Counted from the first letter of the stretch, positions 16,684 through 25,955 are shown. The stretch is 64,000 bases of DNA from Flavobacterium fragile (GCF_023634865.1 NZ_JAMLJN010000007.1:62001-126000); one strand, 5' to 3'. Notes: a model not told the origin generated them from the sequence alone. Made by a program: numbers and translations.

Positions 16684-17277
16684 ATGTCAGAATTTTGGAT
16701 GTATTTTACAATTGGTCTCAAGCATGTATTGGATATAACGGCTTATGATCACGTTTTGTTTTTAATGGCTTTGGTTATTCCTTATGCCTTTAAAGATTGG
16801 AAAAATGTTTTTGTTCTAGTGTCACTTTTTACAATTGGACATACTTTAGCTTTGCTATTATCAGTTTATGGAGTGGTTCAAATTCAAGCTGTTTTAATAG
16901 AGTTTCTAATTCCTATCACTATATTGGTAACAGCCGCTTTTCACCTTTTTACTGCAGGAAAATCAGCTAAAAAAGACAATATCACTTTCGAAGCAATAGT
17001 AACGTTGTTCTTTGGAATTATTCACGGACTTGGTTTTTCAAATTATTTTAAGACAATTTTACCAGGTGATACTTCTGTTAAATTACTGCCTTTATTAGAG
17101 TTTGCTTTAGGAATTGAAGCGGCTCAAATTATTGTAGTAATAGCAGTGTTGATTTTGTCTTATGTGGTGCAAAATTTCTTCCGCTATTCGAAAAGAGATT
17201 GGGCTTTAGTTATGTCAGCATTTATAATTGGTGTAGTTTTGCCAATGATTATTGAAAGCGAAATTTGGATGAACTAA
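16684..17277 (+). CDS. HupE/UreJ-like integral membrane protein
   Basis: 197 residues with about six membrane spans. Histidines and aspartates sit in conserved positions near span ends: GLKHVLDITAYDHVLF (12-27), FTIGHTLALLLS (about 53-64) and GIIHGLGFSNYF (about 109-120). This pattern is that of the HupE/UreJ family, linked to nickel or cobalt handling in other bacteria. No hydrogenase or urease gene is seen nearby, so the substrate is open. Its stop codon overlaps the next ATG (TAATG), so the next gene is probably translationally coupled. Confidence 0.83.
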   Translation: MSEFWMYFTIGLKHVLDITAYDHVLFLMALVIPYAFKDWKNVFVLVSLFTIGHTLALLLSVYGVVQIQAVLIEFLIPITILVTAAFHLFTAGKSAKKDNITFEAIVTLFFGIIHGLGFSNYFKTILPGDTSVKLLPLLEFALGIEAAQIIVVIAVLILSYVVQNFFRYSKRDWALVMSAFIIGVVLPMIIESEIWMN

Positions 17278-17705
17278 TGAAGAAAGAAAAAAGAGCAAAA
17301 TACGATAAGGCTTATCTACGAATTGCCAAAGAATGGGGTAATCTGTCGTATTGCCAACGAAAAAAAGTAGGCGCAATTATCGTTAAAGACAAAATGATTA
17401 TTTCCGACGGCTATAACGGAACACCATCAGGTTTTGAAAATTGTTGCGAAGACGAAGATAATGTAACCAAATGGTATGTGCTTCACGCCGAAGCGAACGC
17501 CATTTTAAAAGTAGCACGTTCTACGCAATCTTGTGAAGATGCTACGTTATACATTACCCTTTCACCTTGCAAAGATTGTAGCAAATTAATTCATCAATCG
17601 GGAATTAAAAGAGTGGTGTATCATCAAGAATACAAAGATACTTCAGGAGTTGATTTCTTAAGAAAAGCAGGTGTTGAGGTCGAATTAATTGAAGATTTGA
17701 GCTAA
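17277..17705 (+). CDS. dCMP deaminase family protein
   Basis: 142 residues from the ATG at 17277, which overlaps the previous stop as TAATG; a longer reading would start at a TTG. It deaminates deoxycytidylate to dUMP, or a related nucleotide, feeding dTMP synthesis. Zinc ligands are in HAEANAI (H70, catalytic E72) and SPCKDC (C98, C101). The extra cysteines FENCCEDED (55-62) fit the second zinc region of dCMP deaminases. A general cytidine deaminase is less likely given the length and the CC pair. An S41 protease gene starts one base after its stop. Confidence 0.87.
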   Translation: MKKEKRAKYDKAYLRIAKEWGNLSYCQRKKVGAIIVKDKMIISDGYNGTPSGFENCCEDEDNVTKWYVLHAEANAILKVARSTQSCEDATLYITLSPCKDCSKLIHQSGIKRVVYHQEYKDTSGVDFLRKAGVEVELIEDLS

Positions 17706-17706
17706 A

Positions 17707-19275
17707 ATGAAAATGAATAAAGTATATTTTCCAATTGTAATCGCAGTAGCTGTTGCGGTAGGTTTGTTATTGGGAAGTAAACTCAATCCTTCTACAGAAA
17801 CAGCTTTCTTAAACCGAAATGCCAATAAAAATAAACTGAATAAACTTATCGATTTCATCGAAAAAGAATATGTTGACAGTTTAAATACAGATTCTATTGT
17901 CGATTTAACAGTAAATGGCATTTTAGAAAAACTCGATCCACATTCGGTTTATATTCCCAAAAGTCAATTAGAAGCGGTTGAGCAAGAAATGCGTGGCAAT
18001 TTTGTTGGAATTGGCATCAATTTCTACATGTATAACGATTCCTTAGCCGTTATAAAACCTATTGCAAACGGTCCTTCAGAAAAAGTGGGTTTAAAATCGG
18101 GCGACCGAATTCTTTTCGCGGATAAATTACAATTGTACAACAAAAAATTAGAAACCGATACGTTGTTTTCTATCTTAAAAGGCGAACAAGGTTCTAATGT
18201 AAAACTAACCGTTTACAGAAAATCTGAAAAAAAGAAATTCGCCGTAAACGTTACTCGTGATGTTATTCCAATCAAAAGTGTAGATGTTTCGCAAATGGTG
18301 GATAAAACTACGGGTTACATCAAAATCAATCGCTTTGCTGAGAAAACTTACGACGAATTTTTATCGGGTTTAACCCAATTAAAAAAAGAAGGTGCAAAAC
18401 ATATTATTATTGATTTACGTGATAATGGTGGTGGTTATTTGGAATCAGCCGTTGCAATTGCAGACGAATTCTTGAAAAACAAAGAGTTAATCGTTAAAAC
18501 GAAAAATAAAAAAGATAAAATCGAAAGCACGTTAGCCACTGAAAAAGGGATTTTTGAAACCGGTAAAGTCAGTGTTTTAATCAATGAAAATAGTGCTTCT
18601 GCAAGTGAAATTTTAGCAGGAGCCATTCAAGATAACGACAGAGGTTTGGTTTACGGAAGACGTTCTTTCGGAAAAGGATTAGTGCAACGCGAAATGCCAT
18701 TAGGTGACGGTTCGGCTGTACGATTAACTATTGCCAGATATTACACACCATCAGGACGTTCAATTCAGAAACCGTATGAAGACAAAGGTGAAAATTACTT
18801 TAACGAATTCGATAAACGTTTTGAAAGTGGTGAATTGTACGAAAAAGATAAAGCCAAAATCGCAGATAGTCTAAAATTCAAAACAAAGAAAGGTCGCATC
18901 GTGTATGGTGGTGGCGGAATTATGCCTGACATTTTTGTTCCGTTAGAAGATTCCCACGGCGCAGAAGGTTTAACTATGTTGATGCAATCTGGATTAGTAA
19001 ACTATTTTGTATTTGAACAATTGGATCAAAACCGCAAAAAGTTTGAAAAGATTTCGATGGAAGCTTTGGAAAAAGAAATTCGTTCCGGAAATTATTTCAA
19101 TAACTTTAAGGCTTACATGGCAAAAGGCGGTTTGCTTTTCAATTTAGAGAATCAAAAAGAAAAAGTGTTATTCTATCTTCAAGCAGAATTTGTACGTCAA
19201 CTGTTTAACGAAAAAGCGTATTACCAATTGATTTTAAAGAAAGACAATATGGTCAATAAGGTGTTGCGTAAGTAA
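17707..19275 (+). CDS. S41 family C-terminal processing peptidase
   Basis: 522 residues. An N-terminal membrane anchor or signal (about 8-24) leads to a periplasmic PDZ domain (about 90-175, with GPSEKVGLKSGDRI) and the S41 catalytic domain. The dyad is visible: the serine in NENSASASEI (S298 by spacing) and the lysine in SFGKGLVQ (K323), 25 residues apart as in Tsp/CtpA. These proteases trim C-termini of envelope proteins. The C-terminal 180 residues are charged and helical. The gene follows dCMP deaminase with one base between and precedes a conserved unknown gene by 12. Confidence 0.93.
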   Translation: MKMNKVYFPIVIAVAVAVGLLLGSKLNPSTETAFLNRNANKNKLNKLIDFIEKEYVDSLNTDSIVDLTVNGILEKLDPHSVYIPKSQLEAVEQEMRGNFVGIGINFYMYNDSLAVIKPIANGPSEKVGLKSGDRILFADKLQLYNKKLETDTLFSILKGEQGSNVKLTVYRKSEKKKFAVNVTRDVIPIKSVDVSQMVDKTTGYIKINRFAEKTYDEFLSGLTQLKKEGAKHIIIDLRDNGGGYLESAVAIADEFLKNKELIVKTKNKKDKIESTLATEKGIFETGKVSVLINENSASASEILAGAIQDNDRGLVYGRRSFGKGLVQREMPLGDGSAVRLTIARYYTPSGRSIQKPYEDKGENYFNEFDKRFESGELYEKDKAKIADSLKFKTKKGRIVYGGGGIMPDIFVPLEDSHGAEGLTMLMQSGLVNYFVFEQLDQNRKKFEKISMEALEKEIRSGNYFNNFKAYMAKGGLLFNLENQKEKVLFYLQAEFVRQLFNEKAYYQLILKKDNMVNKVLRK

Positions 19276-19287
19276 AATGTCTTTAAA

Positions 19288-19803
19288 ATGAGTAGAAGAG
19301 ATAAATTATTCGATTTACCAATTTATAAAAAAGCCGAATTAATTTTAGATTTGGTCAATAGTCTTTTAAATACCATTAGTGAAGAAGACGAGTATTTAAA
19401 TGCCACAAAATACATGATGCGAGATGATGCTGCGATAATTTGTGCTAAAATTGCGGGTGCTGAAGGCGGAGATATGTACAGCATACGAATGCAAAATGCG
19501 GCTATCATTAGAGATCATGCGATGCATTTATATGTTCAAGTAGGAAGTTTGCGATTTCACGATTCTTTTAAAGATACCGATTATGTTACGTTGATTAGAA
19601 AAGAAATCGACGAATTCAGAGAATTATTTATTAATTGGGTAGCTAGTTTTGACAAGAGTAATTATTATTGGGACGAATGGGAATTGTTCAATCCACCAGG
19701 AGCTATTCCACCTGATCCAAATGATTATCAAGATCCAATCAATTGGGATGATTTTTTAGAAGGAATGAATTTTGATGATGAAGAAGACGATTCAGAAGAA
19801 TAA
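19288..19803 (+). CDS. Conserved helical protein of unknown function
   Basis: 171 residues. No signal peptide or membrane span. The first 125 residues look like a four-helix arrangement (PIYKKAELILDLVNSLLN, then DDAAIICAKIAGAEGG, and YVTLIRKEIDEFRELFINW). The tail is very acidic with prolines (NPPGAIPPDPND and a run of Asp/Glu at the end). I do not recognise a named family, though four-helix proteins of similar look exist. It is the last gene of the plus-strand run from the HupE-like gene and faces a flavoprotein gene whose stop is five bases away. Confidence 0.75.
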   Translation: MSRRDKLFDLPIYKKAELILDLVNSLLNTISEEDEYLNATKYMMRDDAAIICAKIAGAEGGDMYSIRMQNAAIIRDHAMHLYVQVGSLRFHDSFKDTDYVTLIRKEIDEFRELFINWVASFDKSNYYWDEWELFNPPGAIPPDPNDYQDPINWDDFLEGMNFDDEEDDSEE

Positions 19804-19807
19804 AAAG

Positions 19808-20416
19808 CTATTTCTCCAAAACATCATGCACCTGCACCGGATTTCCGTTATTCCAAAACGTTAAAATATCCGTTGCAACCGAAGCACCACTACCAGCGGC
19901 GATACTTAATTGACTTCTATGCCCAGCTAAAACTCCAGCTGCGTAAATACCTTCAGCAACCAGGTGGTCTGTATTTTTTAATTGGATTCTATTTTTCTCA
20001 GGAGCGGCTTTTTGATGTGGCATTACAAACGATTCCAAACCTTCAACTGTAAATGGATTTCCAGCACCAATAGCAATAACTATAATTTTAGCTTGAAGTG
20101 AAGATTTGTTGGTAGTAACTGTGAAATTTCCTGCTTCACCAGAAATAGAAAGCACTTTTTCACCATGAATTTGTTGTACGTGCGGATATGAGTTGGTCAA
20201 ATGTTCCAAACTTTCTTCCAACAATTCACTGCCTAATTTCCCTGCGGGAATTCCGTATGCGTTATTAAAAATGGCATTTTGTAGTGAAGACGCTTTTTGA
20301 TGTGCTACAATCGCAATCTTTTTATCCATTGCAAACGGTTTGTTTTGGGCTGAACCCAAAATCAAAGCACACGAAACGCCTGAAACTCCAGCGCCAATAA
20401 TTAAAACGTCAAGCAT
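19808..20416 (-). CDS. Minimal FAD-binding oxidoreductase (thioredoxin reductase-like, FAD domain only)
   Basis: 202 residues, against about 310 for thioredoxin reductases. The dinucleotide motif IIGAGVSGVS (6-15) opens the protein, an AIGAG motif lies near 115-119, and GIYAAGVLAGHRSQ (about 157-170) resembles the second FAD contact of this class. The NADPH-binding domain and the redox CxxC are absent. The reading frame is clean, so this is not an obvious frameshift product. It may take electrons from another partner or act as a binding protein. Its ATG overlaps the stop of the small membrane gene upstream. Confidence 0.8.
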   Translation of the reverse strand: MLDVLIIGAGVSGVSCALILGSAQNKPFAMDKKIAIVAHQKASSLQNAIFNNAYGIPAGKLGSELLEESLEHLTNSYPHVQQIHGEKVLSISGEAGNFTVTTNKSSLQAKIIVIAIGAGNPFTVEGLESFVMPHQKAAPEKNRIQLKNTDHLVAEGIYAAGVLAGHRSQLSIAAGSGASVATDILTFWNNGNPVQVHDVLEK

Positions 20417-20613
20417 TATTGTTTGGTTTTTTCTTCAATCATTTTTGAAAAACGCAATAACACTAATAATAGAATTGCACAAATTCCAGCCACAACACCA
20501 ATAATGGCAATCGTGCTATTTCCTTCAAATGGATTGCTATAATCAATTTGAAAAAGATTAAAAACAATTAAAACTAAAGCTATGGCAACTGCCACATAAG
20601 TAAAAATTTTCAT
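20416..20613 (-). CDS. Small two-span membrane protein
   Basis: 65 residues with two hydrophobic segments (about 5-22 and 33-54), a short polar loop (DYSNPFEGNST) and a charged tail (EEKTKQ). No family recognised. Its stop overlaps the ATG of the FAD protein gene as TAATG, and the MarC gene ends 12 bases before its start, so the three genes form one unit. The pairing with a reductase lacking its electron-donor domain raises the idea of a membrane partner, but nothing in the sequence proves it. Confidence 0.72.
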   Translation of the reverse strand: MKIFTYVAVAIALVLIVFNLFQIDYSNPFEGNSTIAIIGVVAGICAILLLVLLRFSKMIEEKTKQ

Positions 20614-20625
20614 TTTGTATATTCT

Positions 20626-21207
20626 CTAAATAAATAATCCTTTAACATTCGCGGCGAATAATTTTACTGCAATCGCCAATAAAACCACGCCAAATATCTT
20701 GCGAATCACACCTAAACCATTGGTTCCAAGTAATTTTTCGATTTTACCTGAAGATTTCAAAACACCATAAACAACTACTACATTTATAATAATCGCTATG
20801 ATAATATTGATTTTGTCATAAGCAGCACGTAACGATAATATCGTTGTCATCGTTCCCGCTCCAGCAATCAATGGAAACGCAATCGGAACAATCGAAGCCG
20901 TACTCGGATTGTCTTCTTTGTATAATCGAATGCCTAAAATCATTTCTAAGGCAAGGAAAAATAAGACAAACGAACCAGCAACTGCGAACGAATTCGCATC
21001 AATACCAATCAATTTCAGAATTTCTTCTCCCACAAATAAAAAGGCAATCATAATCACCGCCGCTACAATTGTCGCTTTTTCCGATTGAATATGCCCCATT
21101 TTACTACGTAAATCAACAATAATAGGAATACTTCCCACAATATCGATCACAGCAAATAAAATCATGCTGATGGTAAAAATGTCTTTCCAATTGATTCCGA
21201 ATTCCAT
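20626..21207 (-). CDS. MarC family integral membrane protein
   Basis: 193 residues from the ATG at 21207; a longer reading begins at a TTG and runs through the promoter. About six spans, with the family wording FAVIDIVGSIPIIVDLR (about 17-33) and FPLIAGAGTMTTILSL (about 109-124). MarC/NAAT proteins were once thought to be multidrug pumps or amino-acid transporters; the true substrate is uncertain. It heads the unit with a small membrane protein and the FAD protein. Confidence 0.88.
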   Translation of the reverse strand: MEFGINWKDIFTISMILFAVIDIVGSIPIIVDLRSKMGHIQSEKATIVAAVIMIAFLFVGEEILKLIGIDANSFAVAGSFVLFFLALEMILGIRLYKEDNPSTASIVPIAFPLIAGAGTMTTILSLRAAYDKINIIIAIIINVVVVYGVLKSSGKIEKLLGTNGLGVIRKIFGVVLLAIAVKLFAANVKGLFI

Positions 21208-21226
21208 AAAACGCTGAATATTTGTG

Positions 21227-21234
21227 CAAATATA
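21227..21234 (-). promoter_or_regulatory. Promoter -7 box for marC-like unit
   Basis: TATATTTG on the minus strand is a perfect TAnnTTTG, 19 bases before the ATG at 21207. Its position rules out the longer TTG start. Confidence 0.72.
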
Positions 21235-21296
21235 AGGATATTGAATCAAGAACGTTTCTAATTTAACGATACATTATCAATTGCAAGGTCAAAAAT

Positions 21297-21338
21297 CAAG
21301 AACAAGAGCAAGTTCAATATCAAGTTCAAATTCAAAGC
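21297..21338. repeat. Hexamer array, seven CAAGTT-like units
   Basis: Seven consecutive six-base units, all starting CAA (CAAGAA, CAAGAG, CAAGTT, CAATAT, CAAGTT, CAAATT, CAAAGC). CAAGTT CAATTT recurs at 21472-21483. Confidence 0.8.
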
Positions 21339-21353
21339 AATGTGAAGATTTAA

Positions 21354-21415
21354 ACGCAAAGTCGCAAAGTTTTTCGCAAAGAAACACAAAAGAACTCTGT
21401 GAAACTTTGTTTTAC
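21354..21415. repeat. Imperfect inverted repeat with CGCAAAG units
   Basis: CGCAAAG occurs three times on the left (about 21355-21381). A loosely complementary CTCTGTGAAACTTTG lies on the right (about 21396-21410). It resembles a decayed dispersed intergenic element of the type also seen at 13096. Confidence 0.55.
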
Positions 21416-21484
21416 AAAAAATCCGTCATCATTCGCGCTTCGTAGAATCTGTGTCATCCGCGTGCCTATATCAAGTTCAATTTT

Positions 21485-21512
21485 AAATCCGAAAATCTAA
21501 ATTCAAAATCGT
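21485..21512. repeat. Heptamer array, four AAAnnnn units
   Basis: AAATCCG, AAAATCT, AAATTCA and AAATCGT follow each other without gaps and run into the -7 box of the DUF3109 gene. Confidence 0.65.
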
Positions 21513-21519
21513 ATCTTTG
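21512..21519 (+). promoter_or_regulatory. Promoter -7 box for DUF3109 gene
   Basis: TATCTTTG matches TAnnTTTG, 20 bases before the ATG at 21540. Confidence 0.68.
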
Positions 21520-21539
21520 CACTTTAAAATAAACCCAAT

Positions 21540-22106
21540 ATGTTTCAGTTAAATAAAACCATCGTTTCCGAAGAAATCTTAGAAAAAGAATTCGTTTGCA
21601 ATTTGTCAGCTTGTCAAGGTGCTTGTTGTGTGGATGGCGATGCGGGTGCTCCTTTAGATGAGGAAGAAACCAAAATTTTAGCTGAAATTTTTCCAAAAGT
21701 AAAACCCTTTCTTCGTCCTGAAGGAATTAAAGCCATTGAAGAACAAGGAACGCACGTAGTTTCCGATTTTGGTGAATTAGAAACACCACTTATCGACGGA
21801 AAAGACTGTGCTTATGTAATTTTCGACGGAAAAACGGCACTTTGTGGAATCGAACAAGCCTACAATCAAGGAATTGTAGATTGGAAAAAACCAGTTTCTT
21901 GTCATTTATATCCAATTCGAATTAAAGAATATTCGGATTTCGCAGCAGTGAATTACCACAAATGGCACATTTGCGATGACGCGTGTTCGTTAGGACAAGA
22001 ATTAGGAGTTCCGGTGTACCAATTTGTGAAAGAAGCACTAGTTAGAAAATTCGGACAACAATGGTTTGACGAATTAGACAAAGTGGCAAAAGAGTTAAAA
22101 AAATAA
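21540..22106 (+). CDS. DUF3109 family cysteine-rich protein
   Basis: 188 residues. Cysteines cluster as CNLSACQGACC (20-30) and recur in DCAYVIF, LCGIEQ, SCHLYPIRI and CDDAC, a pattern of DUF3109 and the related YkgJ-type zinc or iron-cluster proteins. The motif ACQGACCVDGDAGAPL is typical of the Bacteroidota members. No signal peptide is present, so it is cytoplasmic. The biochemical role is not established; a metal site built from the eight or so conserved cysteines is likely. Confidence 0.88.
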   Translation: MFQLNKTIVSEEILEKEFVCNLSACQGACCVDGDAGAPLDEEETKILAEIFPKVKPFLRPEGIKAIEEQGTHVVSDFGELETPLIDGKDCAYVIFDGKTALCGIEQAYNQGIVDWKKPVSCHLYPIRIKEYSDFAAVNYHKWHICDDACSLGQELGVPVYQFVKEALVRKFGQQWFDELDKVAKELKK

Positions 22107-22373
22107 TCTCATTTTTATCGATTAAAAACACTCGTGAGTCGCTTATTTTTCAGTTGCTTACAAGGATTTAACAGTTGTTTTATTGGTTTTTAACTTATTG
22201 ATTTACAGTATTTTAAAAACCTATATTAATTTACTGACAATTATCAGCTTTGTTAAAAACTTGCTCCAATTGTGAATAAGTTTGACTTTCATTTCTCGTT
22301 TCAAATGACAAACTTTGTAATCCCCAAATAAGTCAATTTAACCAATCATTAACATTTTTAAAATCAAATAGCT
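22107..22373. other. 267-bp leader region of nrdB
   Basis: AT-rich with no gene. It holds a DnaA-box match at 22271-22279. No NrdR-type palindrome was recognised. A possible but weak promoter phrase, AAACTTTG, lies near 22311-22318. Confidence 0.5.
22271..22279 (-). promoter_or_regulatory. DnaA-box match upstream of nrdB
   Basis: TTATTCACA on the minus strand fits TTATNCACA. It lies about 95 bases before the nrdB start. DnaA controls nrdAB in E. coli; a similar link here is only inferred, and one nine-base match can arise by chance. Confidence 0.4.
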
Positions 22374-23351
22374 ATGTCTATAGTGGAACCTATTTTGCAA
22401 GAAAACAAAGATCGATTTGTCATTTTTCCTATCAAACATCAAGATATTTGGGAATGGTACAAAAAACAAGAAGCGTGTATTTGGACAGCAGAAGAAATTG
22501 ATTTGCATCAAGATTTAAACGATTGGAACAATAAATTAAATGACGATGAAAAATATTTCATCAAACATATTTTAGCATTTTTTGCAGCTTCAGACGGAAT
22601 TGTAAACGAAAACTTAGCAGAAAACTTTGTTAATGAAGTACAATATCCAGAAGCGAAATTCTTCTATGGCTTCCAAATTATGATGGAAAACATTCACAGT
22701 GAAACGTATTCGTTGTTAATTGATACATATGTGAAAGACGAAGCAGAGAAAAATCAGTTATTCCATGCGATTGAAGTGTTTCCAGCGATTAAAGAAAAAG
22801 CACAATGGGCTTTAAAATGGATCGAATCGGATTCGTTTGCAGAAAGATTAATTGCTTTCGCAGCTGTGGAAGGAATTTTCTTTTCAGGTTCATTCTGTTC
22901 GATTTACTGGTTGAAAAAACGTGGATTAATGCCAGGATTAACGTTTTCAAACGAATTAATTTCTCGTGATGAAGGAATGCATTGTGATTTTGCGGTTCAC
23001 TTACATACACATCACATTGTAAATAAAGTGCCAAAAGCAAGAATCAAAGAAATTATCGTTGATGCATTAAATATTGAACGAAAATTCATCACAGAATCGC
23101 TACCGGTGAGTTTAATTGGAATGAATGCGACTTTGATGACGCAATATTTAGAATTCGTTACGGATAGATTATTAGTAGAATTAGGATGTGATAGAGTGTA
23201 TAATTCTTCAAACCCATTTGATTTCATGGATATGATTTCGTTACAAGGAAAAACGAATTTCTTCGAAAAACGTGTTGCTGAATATCAAAAAGCCGGTGTA
23301 ATGAATTCCGATGCAGATTCAAATAAAATTAGTTTTGACGCTGATTTTTAA
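22374..23351 (+). CDS. nrdB: Class I ribonucleotide reductase, beta subunit
   Basis: 325 residues. It carries the diiron-tyrosyl radical used by the alpha subunit. Expected ligands are visible: D43 in EEIDL, E105 and H108 in MENIHSETY with the radical tyrosine Y112 four residues on, E167 in AVEGIFF, and E201 and H204 in RDEGMH. The E-x2-H-x3-Y spacing is as in E. coli NrdB. The gene order nrdB-nrdA is the reverse of E. coli. The 107-base gap to nrdA holds a weak hairpin (GCGC arms at 23366 and 23389). Confidence 0.96.
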   Translation: MSIVEPILQENKDRFVIFPIKHQDIWEWYKKQEACIWTAEEIDLHQDLNDWNNKLNDDEKYFIKHILAFFAASDGIVNENLAENFVNEVQYPEAKFFYGFQIMMENIHSETYSLLIDTYVKDEAEKNQLFHAIEVFPAIKEKAQWALKWIESDSFAERLIAFAAVEGIFFSGSFCSIYWLKKRGLMPGLTFSNELISRDEGMHCDFAVHLHTHHIVNKVPKARIKEIIVDALNIERKFITESLPVSLIGMNATLMTQYLEFVTDRLLVELGCDRVYNSSNPFDFMDMISLQGKTNFFEKRVAEYQKAGVMNSDADSNKISFDADF

Positions 23352-23458
23352 AATTAAATATGAAGCGCTATAAAATGTCGGGAGACTTGCGCTTTTGTTC
23401 AATAATTATTAACCGAAAGCAGGGAAGGGATTGTCTGTTTTCAAAAAACTAAAAACAT

Positions 23459-25894
23459 ATGTATGTAGTAAAAAGAGATGGCCATAAGGAGCCAGTAATG
23501 TTTGACAAAATCACGGATAGAATTAAAAAACTATGTTATGGATTAAATGACATGGTAGACGCTGTGAAAGTAGCAATGCGTGTAATTGAAGGATTATACG
23601 ACGGAGTTTCTACTTCTGAATTAGATAATTTAGCAGCTGAAACCGCAGCTTCCATGACGGTAACTCACCCAGATTATGCCCAACTAGCGGCTCGTATTGC
23701 GATTTCTAACCTACACAAAAATACCAACAAATCATTCTCGGAAACGATGAGTGAAATGTATCACTACGTAAACCCAAGAACCAATCAACCAGCACCTTTG
23801 ATTTCGGATGAGGTTTATGAAGTTATTCAGGCTAATGCAGAATTTTTAAATTCTCACATTATATACAATCGTGATTTCAATTACGATTACTTTGGTTTCA
23901 AAACCTTAGAACGTTCGTATTTATTAAGAATCAACGGAAAAATTGTAGAGCGTCCACAGCACATGTTAATGCGTGTTTCAGTCGGAATTCATCTTAACGA
24001 TTTAGAAGCAGTGATTGAAACTTACGAACTAATGTCGAAAAAGTTCTTTACACACGCTACTCCAACTTTATTCAACGCCGGAACTCCAAAACCTCAAATG
24101 TCATCTTGTTTCTTGTTAACGATGCAAGATGATAGTATTGACGGAATTTATGATACGTTAAAACAAACAGCAAAAATCTCGCAATCAGCGGGAGGAATCG
24201 GTTTGGCTATTCATAACGTTAGAGCAACAGGTTCGTACATTCGTGGAACAAACGGAACTTCAAACGGAATTGTTCCAATGTTACGTGTTTTCAATGATAC
24301 CGCTCGTTACGTAGATCAAGGTGGAGGAAAACGTAAGGGAAGTTTCGCTATTTATTTAGAAACTTGGCATGCTGATATTTTCGAATTCCTAGATTTGAAA
24401 AAGAACACCGGAAAAGAAGAAATGCGTGCGAGAGATTTATTCTTCGCGATGTGGACTTCAGACTTATTCATGAAACGTGTGGAAGAAGATTCCACTTGGA
24501 CGTTAATGTGTCCAAACGAATGTCCAGGTTTAGATGAAGTTTATGGTGAAGAATTTGAAGCTTTATATACTTCTTACGAAGCACAAGGAAAAGGTAGAAA
24601 AACTATCAAGGCTCGTGAACTTTGGGAAAAAATTCTTGAATCTCAAATCGAAACAGGAACGCCTTATATGTTGTACAAAGATGCGGCGAACAGAAAATCG
24701 AACCAAAAGAATTTGGGAACTATCCGTTCATCAAACTTATGTACAGAAATTATGGAGTACACTTCTCCAGATGAAATTGCAGTATGTAACTTGGCTTCTA
24801 TTTCGTTACCAATGTTTGTGGAAAACGGAACATTCAATCACGAATTGTTATTCAATGTAACAAAACGCGTTACTCGCAACTTAAATAAAGTAATCGATAG
24901 AAATTACTATCCAGTAAAAGAAGCGGAAAACTCAAACATGCGCCATCGTCCAGTTGGATTAGGAGTGCAAGGTTTAGCGGATGCTTTCATTATGTTGAGA
25001 ATGCCGTTTACAAGTGACGAAGCGAAAAAATTAAACCAAGAAATTTTCGAAACTTTATATTTCGCAGCAGTTACCGCTTCTATGGAAATGGCAAAAGAAG
25101 AAGGGCCGTATTCAACTTTTGAAGGTTCGCCAATTTCTAAAGGAGAATTCCAACACAACCTTTGGGGCTTAAAAGACGAAGATTTATCAGGTCGCTGGGA
25201 TTGGGCAAGTTTAAGAAAAGAAGTAATGGCAAATGGAGTGAGAAACTCATTATTAGTAGCACCAATGCCAACGGCTTCAACTTCTCAAATTTTAGGAAAT
25301 AACGAAGCTTTCGAACCTTATACTTCCAATATTTATACAAGAAGAGTGCTTTCTGGAGAGTTCATCGTGGTAAACAAACACTTATTGAACGATTTAGTAG
25401 AAAGAGGTTTGTGGAACGAAACATTGAAGCAAGAAATCATGCGTCACAATGGTTCGGTGCAACACATTGAAAGAATTCCTGCTGATTTAAAAGAATTGTA
25501 CAAAACAGTTTGGGAAATGTCGATGAAAGATATTATCGATATGTCGCGTCAAAGAGGTTATTTTATTGACCAATCGCAATCGTTAAACTTGTTTATGCAA
25601 GATGCTACCTATGCGAAATTGACTTCGATGCATTTCTACGCTTGGAAATCAGGTTTAAAAACGGGAATGTACTATTTAAGAACAAAAGCTGCAGTGGATG
25701 CGATTAAGTTTACTTTAAATAACGACAAAAAAGAAGCTCCAATTGAAGTGAAAGAACAACATGTTGAAGTGAAAAAAGTAGAAGCTATTGCCGTTTTAGA
25801 AGAACCAGCAGAAATGTCAGCTGAAGAATACAGAGCCATGATCGAAATGGCTAGAAACGCTGGTCCAGAAGATTGTGAAATGTGTGGTTCTTAA
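23459..25894 (+). CDS. nrdA: Class I ribonucleotide reductase, alpha subunit
   Basis: 811 residues. It reduces ribonucleoside diphosphates to deoxy forms. An ATP-cone opens the protein ([20 protein letters not shown], 3-22), suggesting dATP inhibition. Catalytic residues are seen: C217 in SSCFLLT, N426-C428-E430 in [12 protein letters not shown]443 in [10 protein letters not shown] and the C-terminal shuttle pair C806/C809 in CEMCGS. The C-terminal linker (about 755-800) is rich in Lys, Glu and Val, as expected of the mobile tail. It probably shares the nrdB promoter. Confidence 0.97.
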   Translation: MYVVKRDGHKEPVMFDKITDRIKKLCYGLNDMVDAVKVAMRVIEGLYDGVSTSELDNLAAETAASMTVTHPDYAQLAARIAISNLHKNTNKSFSETMSEMYHYVNPRTNQPAPLISDEVYEVIQANAEFLNSHIIYNRDFNYDYFGFKTLERSYLLRINGKIVERPQHMLMRVSVGIHLNDLEAVIETYELMSKKFFTHATPTLFNAGTPKPQMSSCFLLTMQDDSIDGIYDTLKQTAKISQSAGGIGLAIHNVRATGSYIRGTNGTSNGIVPMLRVFNDTARYVDQGGGKRKGSFAIYLETWHADIFEFLDLKKNTGKEEMRARDLFFAMWTSDLFMKRVEEDSTWTLMCPNECPGLDEVYGEEFEALYTSYEAQGKGRKTIKARELWEKILESQIETGTPYMLYKDAANRKSNQKNLGTIRSSNLCTEIMEYTSPDEIAVCNLASISLPMFVENGTFNHELLFNVTKRVTRNLNKVIDRNYYPVKEAENSNMRHRPVGLGVQGLADAFIMLRMPFTSDEAKKLNQEIFETLYFAAVTASMEMAKEEGPYSTFEGSPISKGEFQHNLWGLKDEDLSGRWDWASLRKEVMANGVRNSLLVAPMPTASTSQILGNNEAFEPYTSNIYTRRVLSGEFIVVNKHLLNDLVERGLWNETLKQEIMRHNGSVQHIERIPADLKELYKTVWEMSMKDIIDMSRQRGYFIDQSQSLNLFMQDATYAKLTSMHFYAWKSGLKTGMYYLRTKAAVDAIKFTLNNDKKEAPIEVKEQHVEVKKVEAIAVLEEPAEMSAEEYRAMIEMARNAGPEDCEMCGS

Positions 25895-25898
25895 TTAG

Positions 25899-25933
25899 AT
25901 AAAAGAACATAGAAAATAGAATATAGAAAACAG
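25899..25933. repeat. Heptamer array, five units after nrdA
   Basis: ATAAAAG, AACATAG, AAAATAG, AATATAG and AAAACAG follow without gaps. The last unit is also the left arm of the terminator hairpin. Confidence 0.7.
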
Positions 25934-25955
25934 TCATCACCCGATGGCTGTTTTT
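25927..25955 (+). terminator. Rho-independent terminator after nrdA
   Basis: AAAACAGTCATC pairs with GATGGCTGTTTT (one G-U pair) around a short C-rich loop, followed by T-rich sequence. Confidence 0.8.

Larger units (their letters stand above)
21208..21539. other. 332-bp intergenic region full of short repeats
   Basis: Divergent promoters sit at both ends. Between them are a six-base-period array, a stretch of CGCAAAG repeats, an ATCCG-type phrase (about 21420-21465) and a seven-base-period array. I see no gene. Confidence 0.7.

Noticed and set aside
19808..20416. Pseudogene of a thioredoxin reductase
   Set aside because: The frame is intact, both FAD motifs are kept, and starts and stops overlap neatly with the neighbour. 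A designed short protein fits better than decay.
21354..21465. Possible small RNA or structured leader in the repeat-rich gap
   Set aside because: Only imperfect pairing, no promoter plus terminator of its own and no known RNA family features.
22107..22373. Riboswitch or NrdR boxes before nrdB
   Set aside because: I could not recognise an NrdR palindrome pair or a cobalamin-type RNA. The region is plain AT-rich DNA apart from the DnaA-box match.
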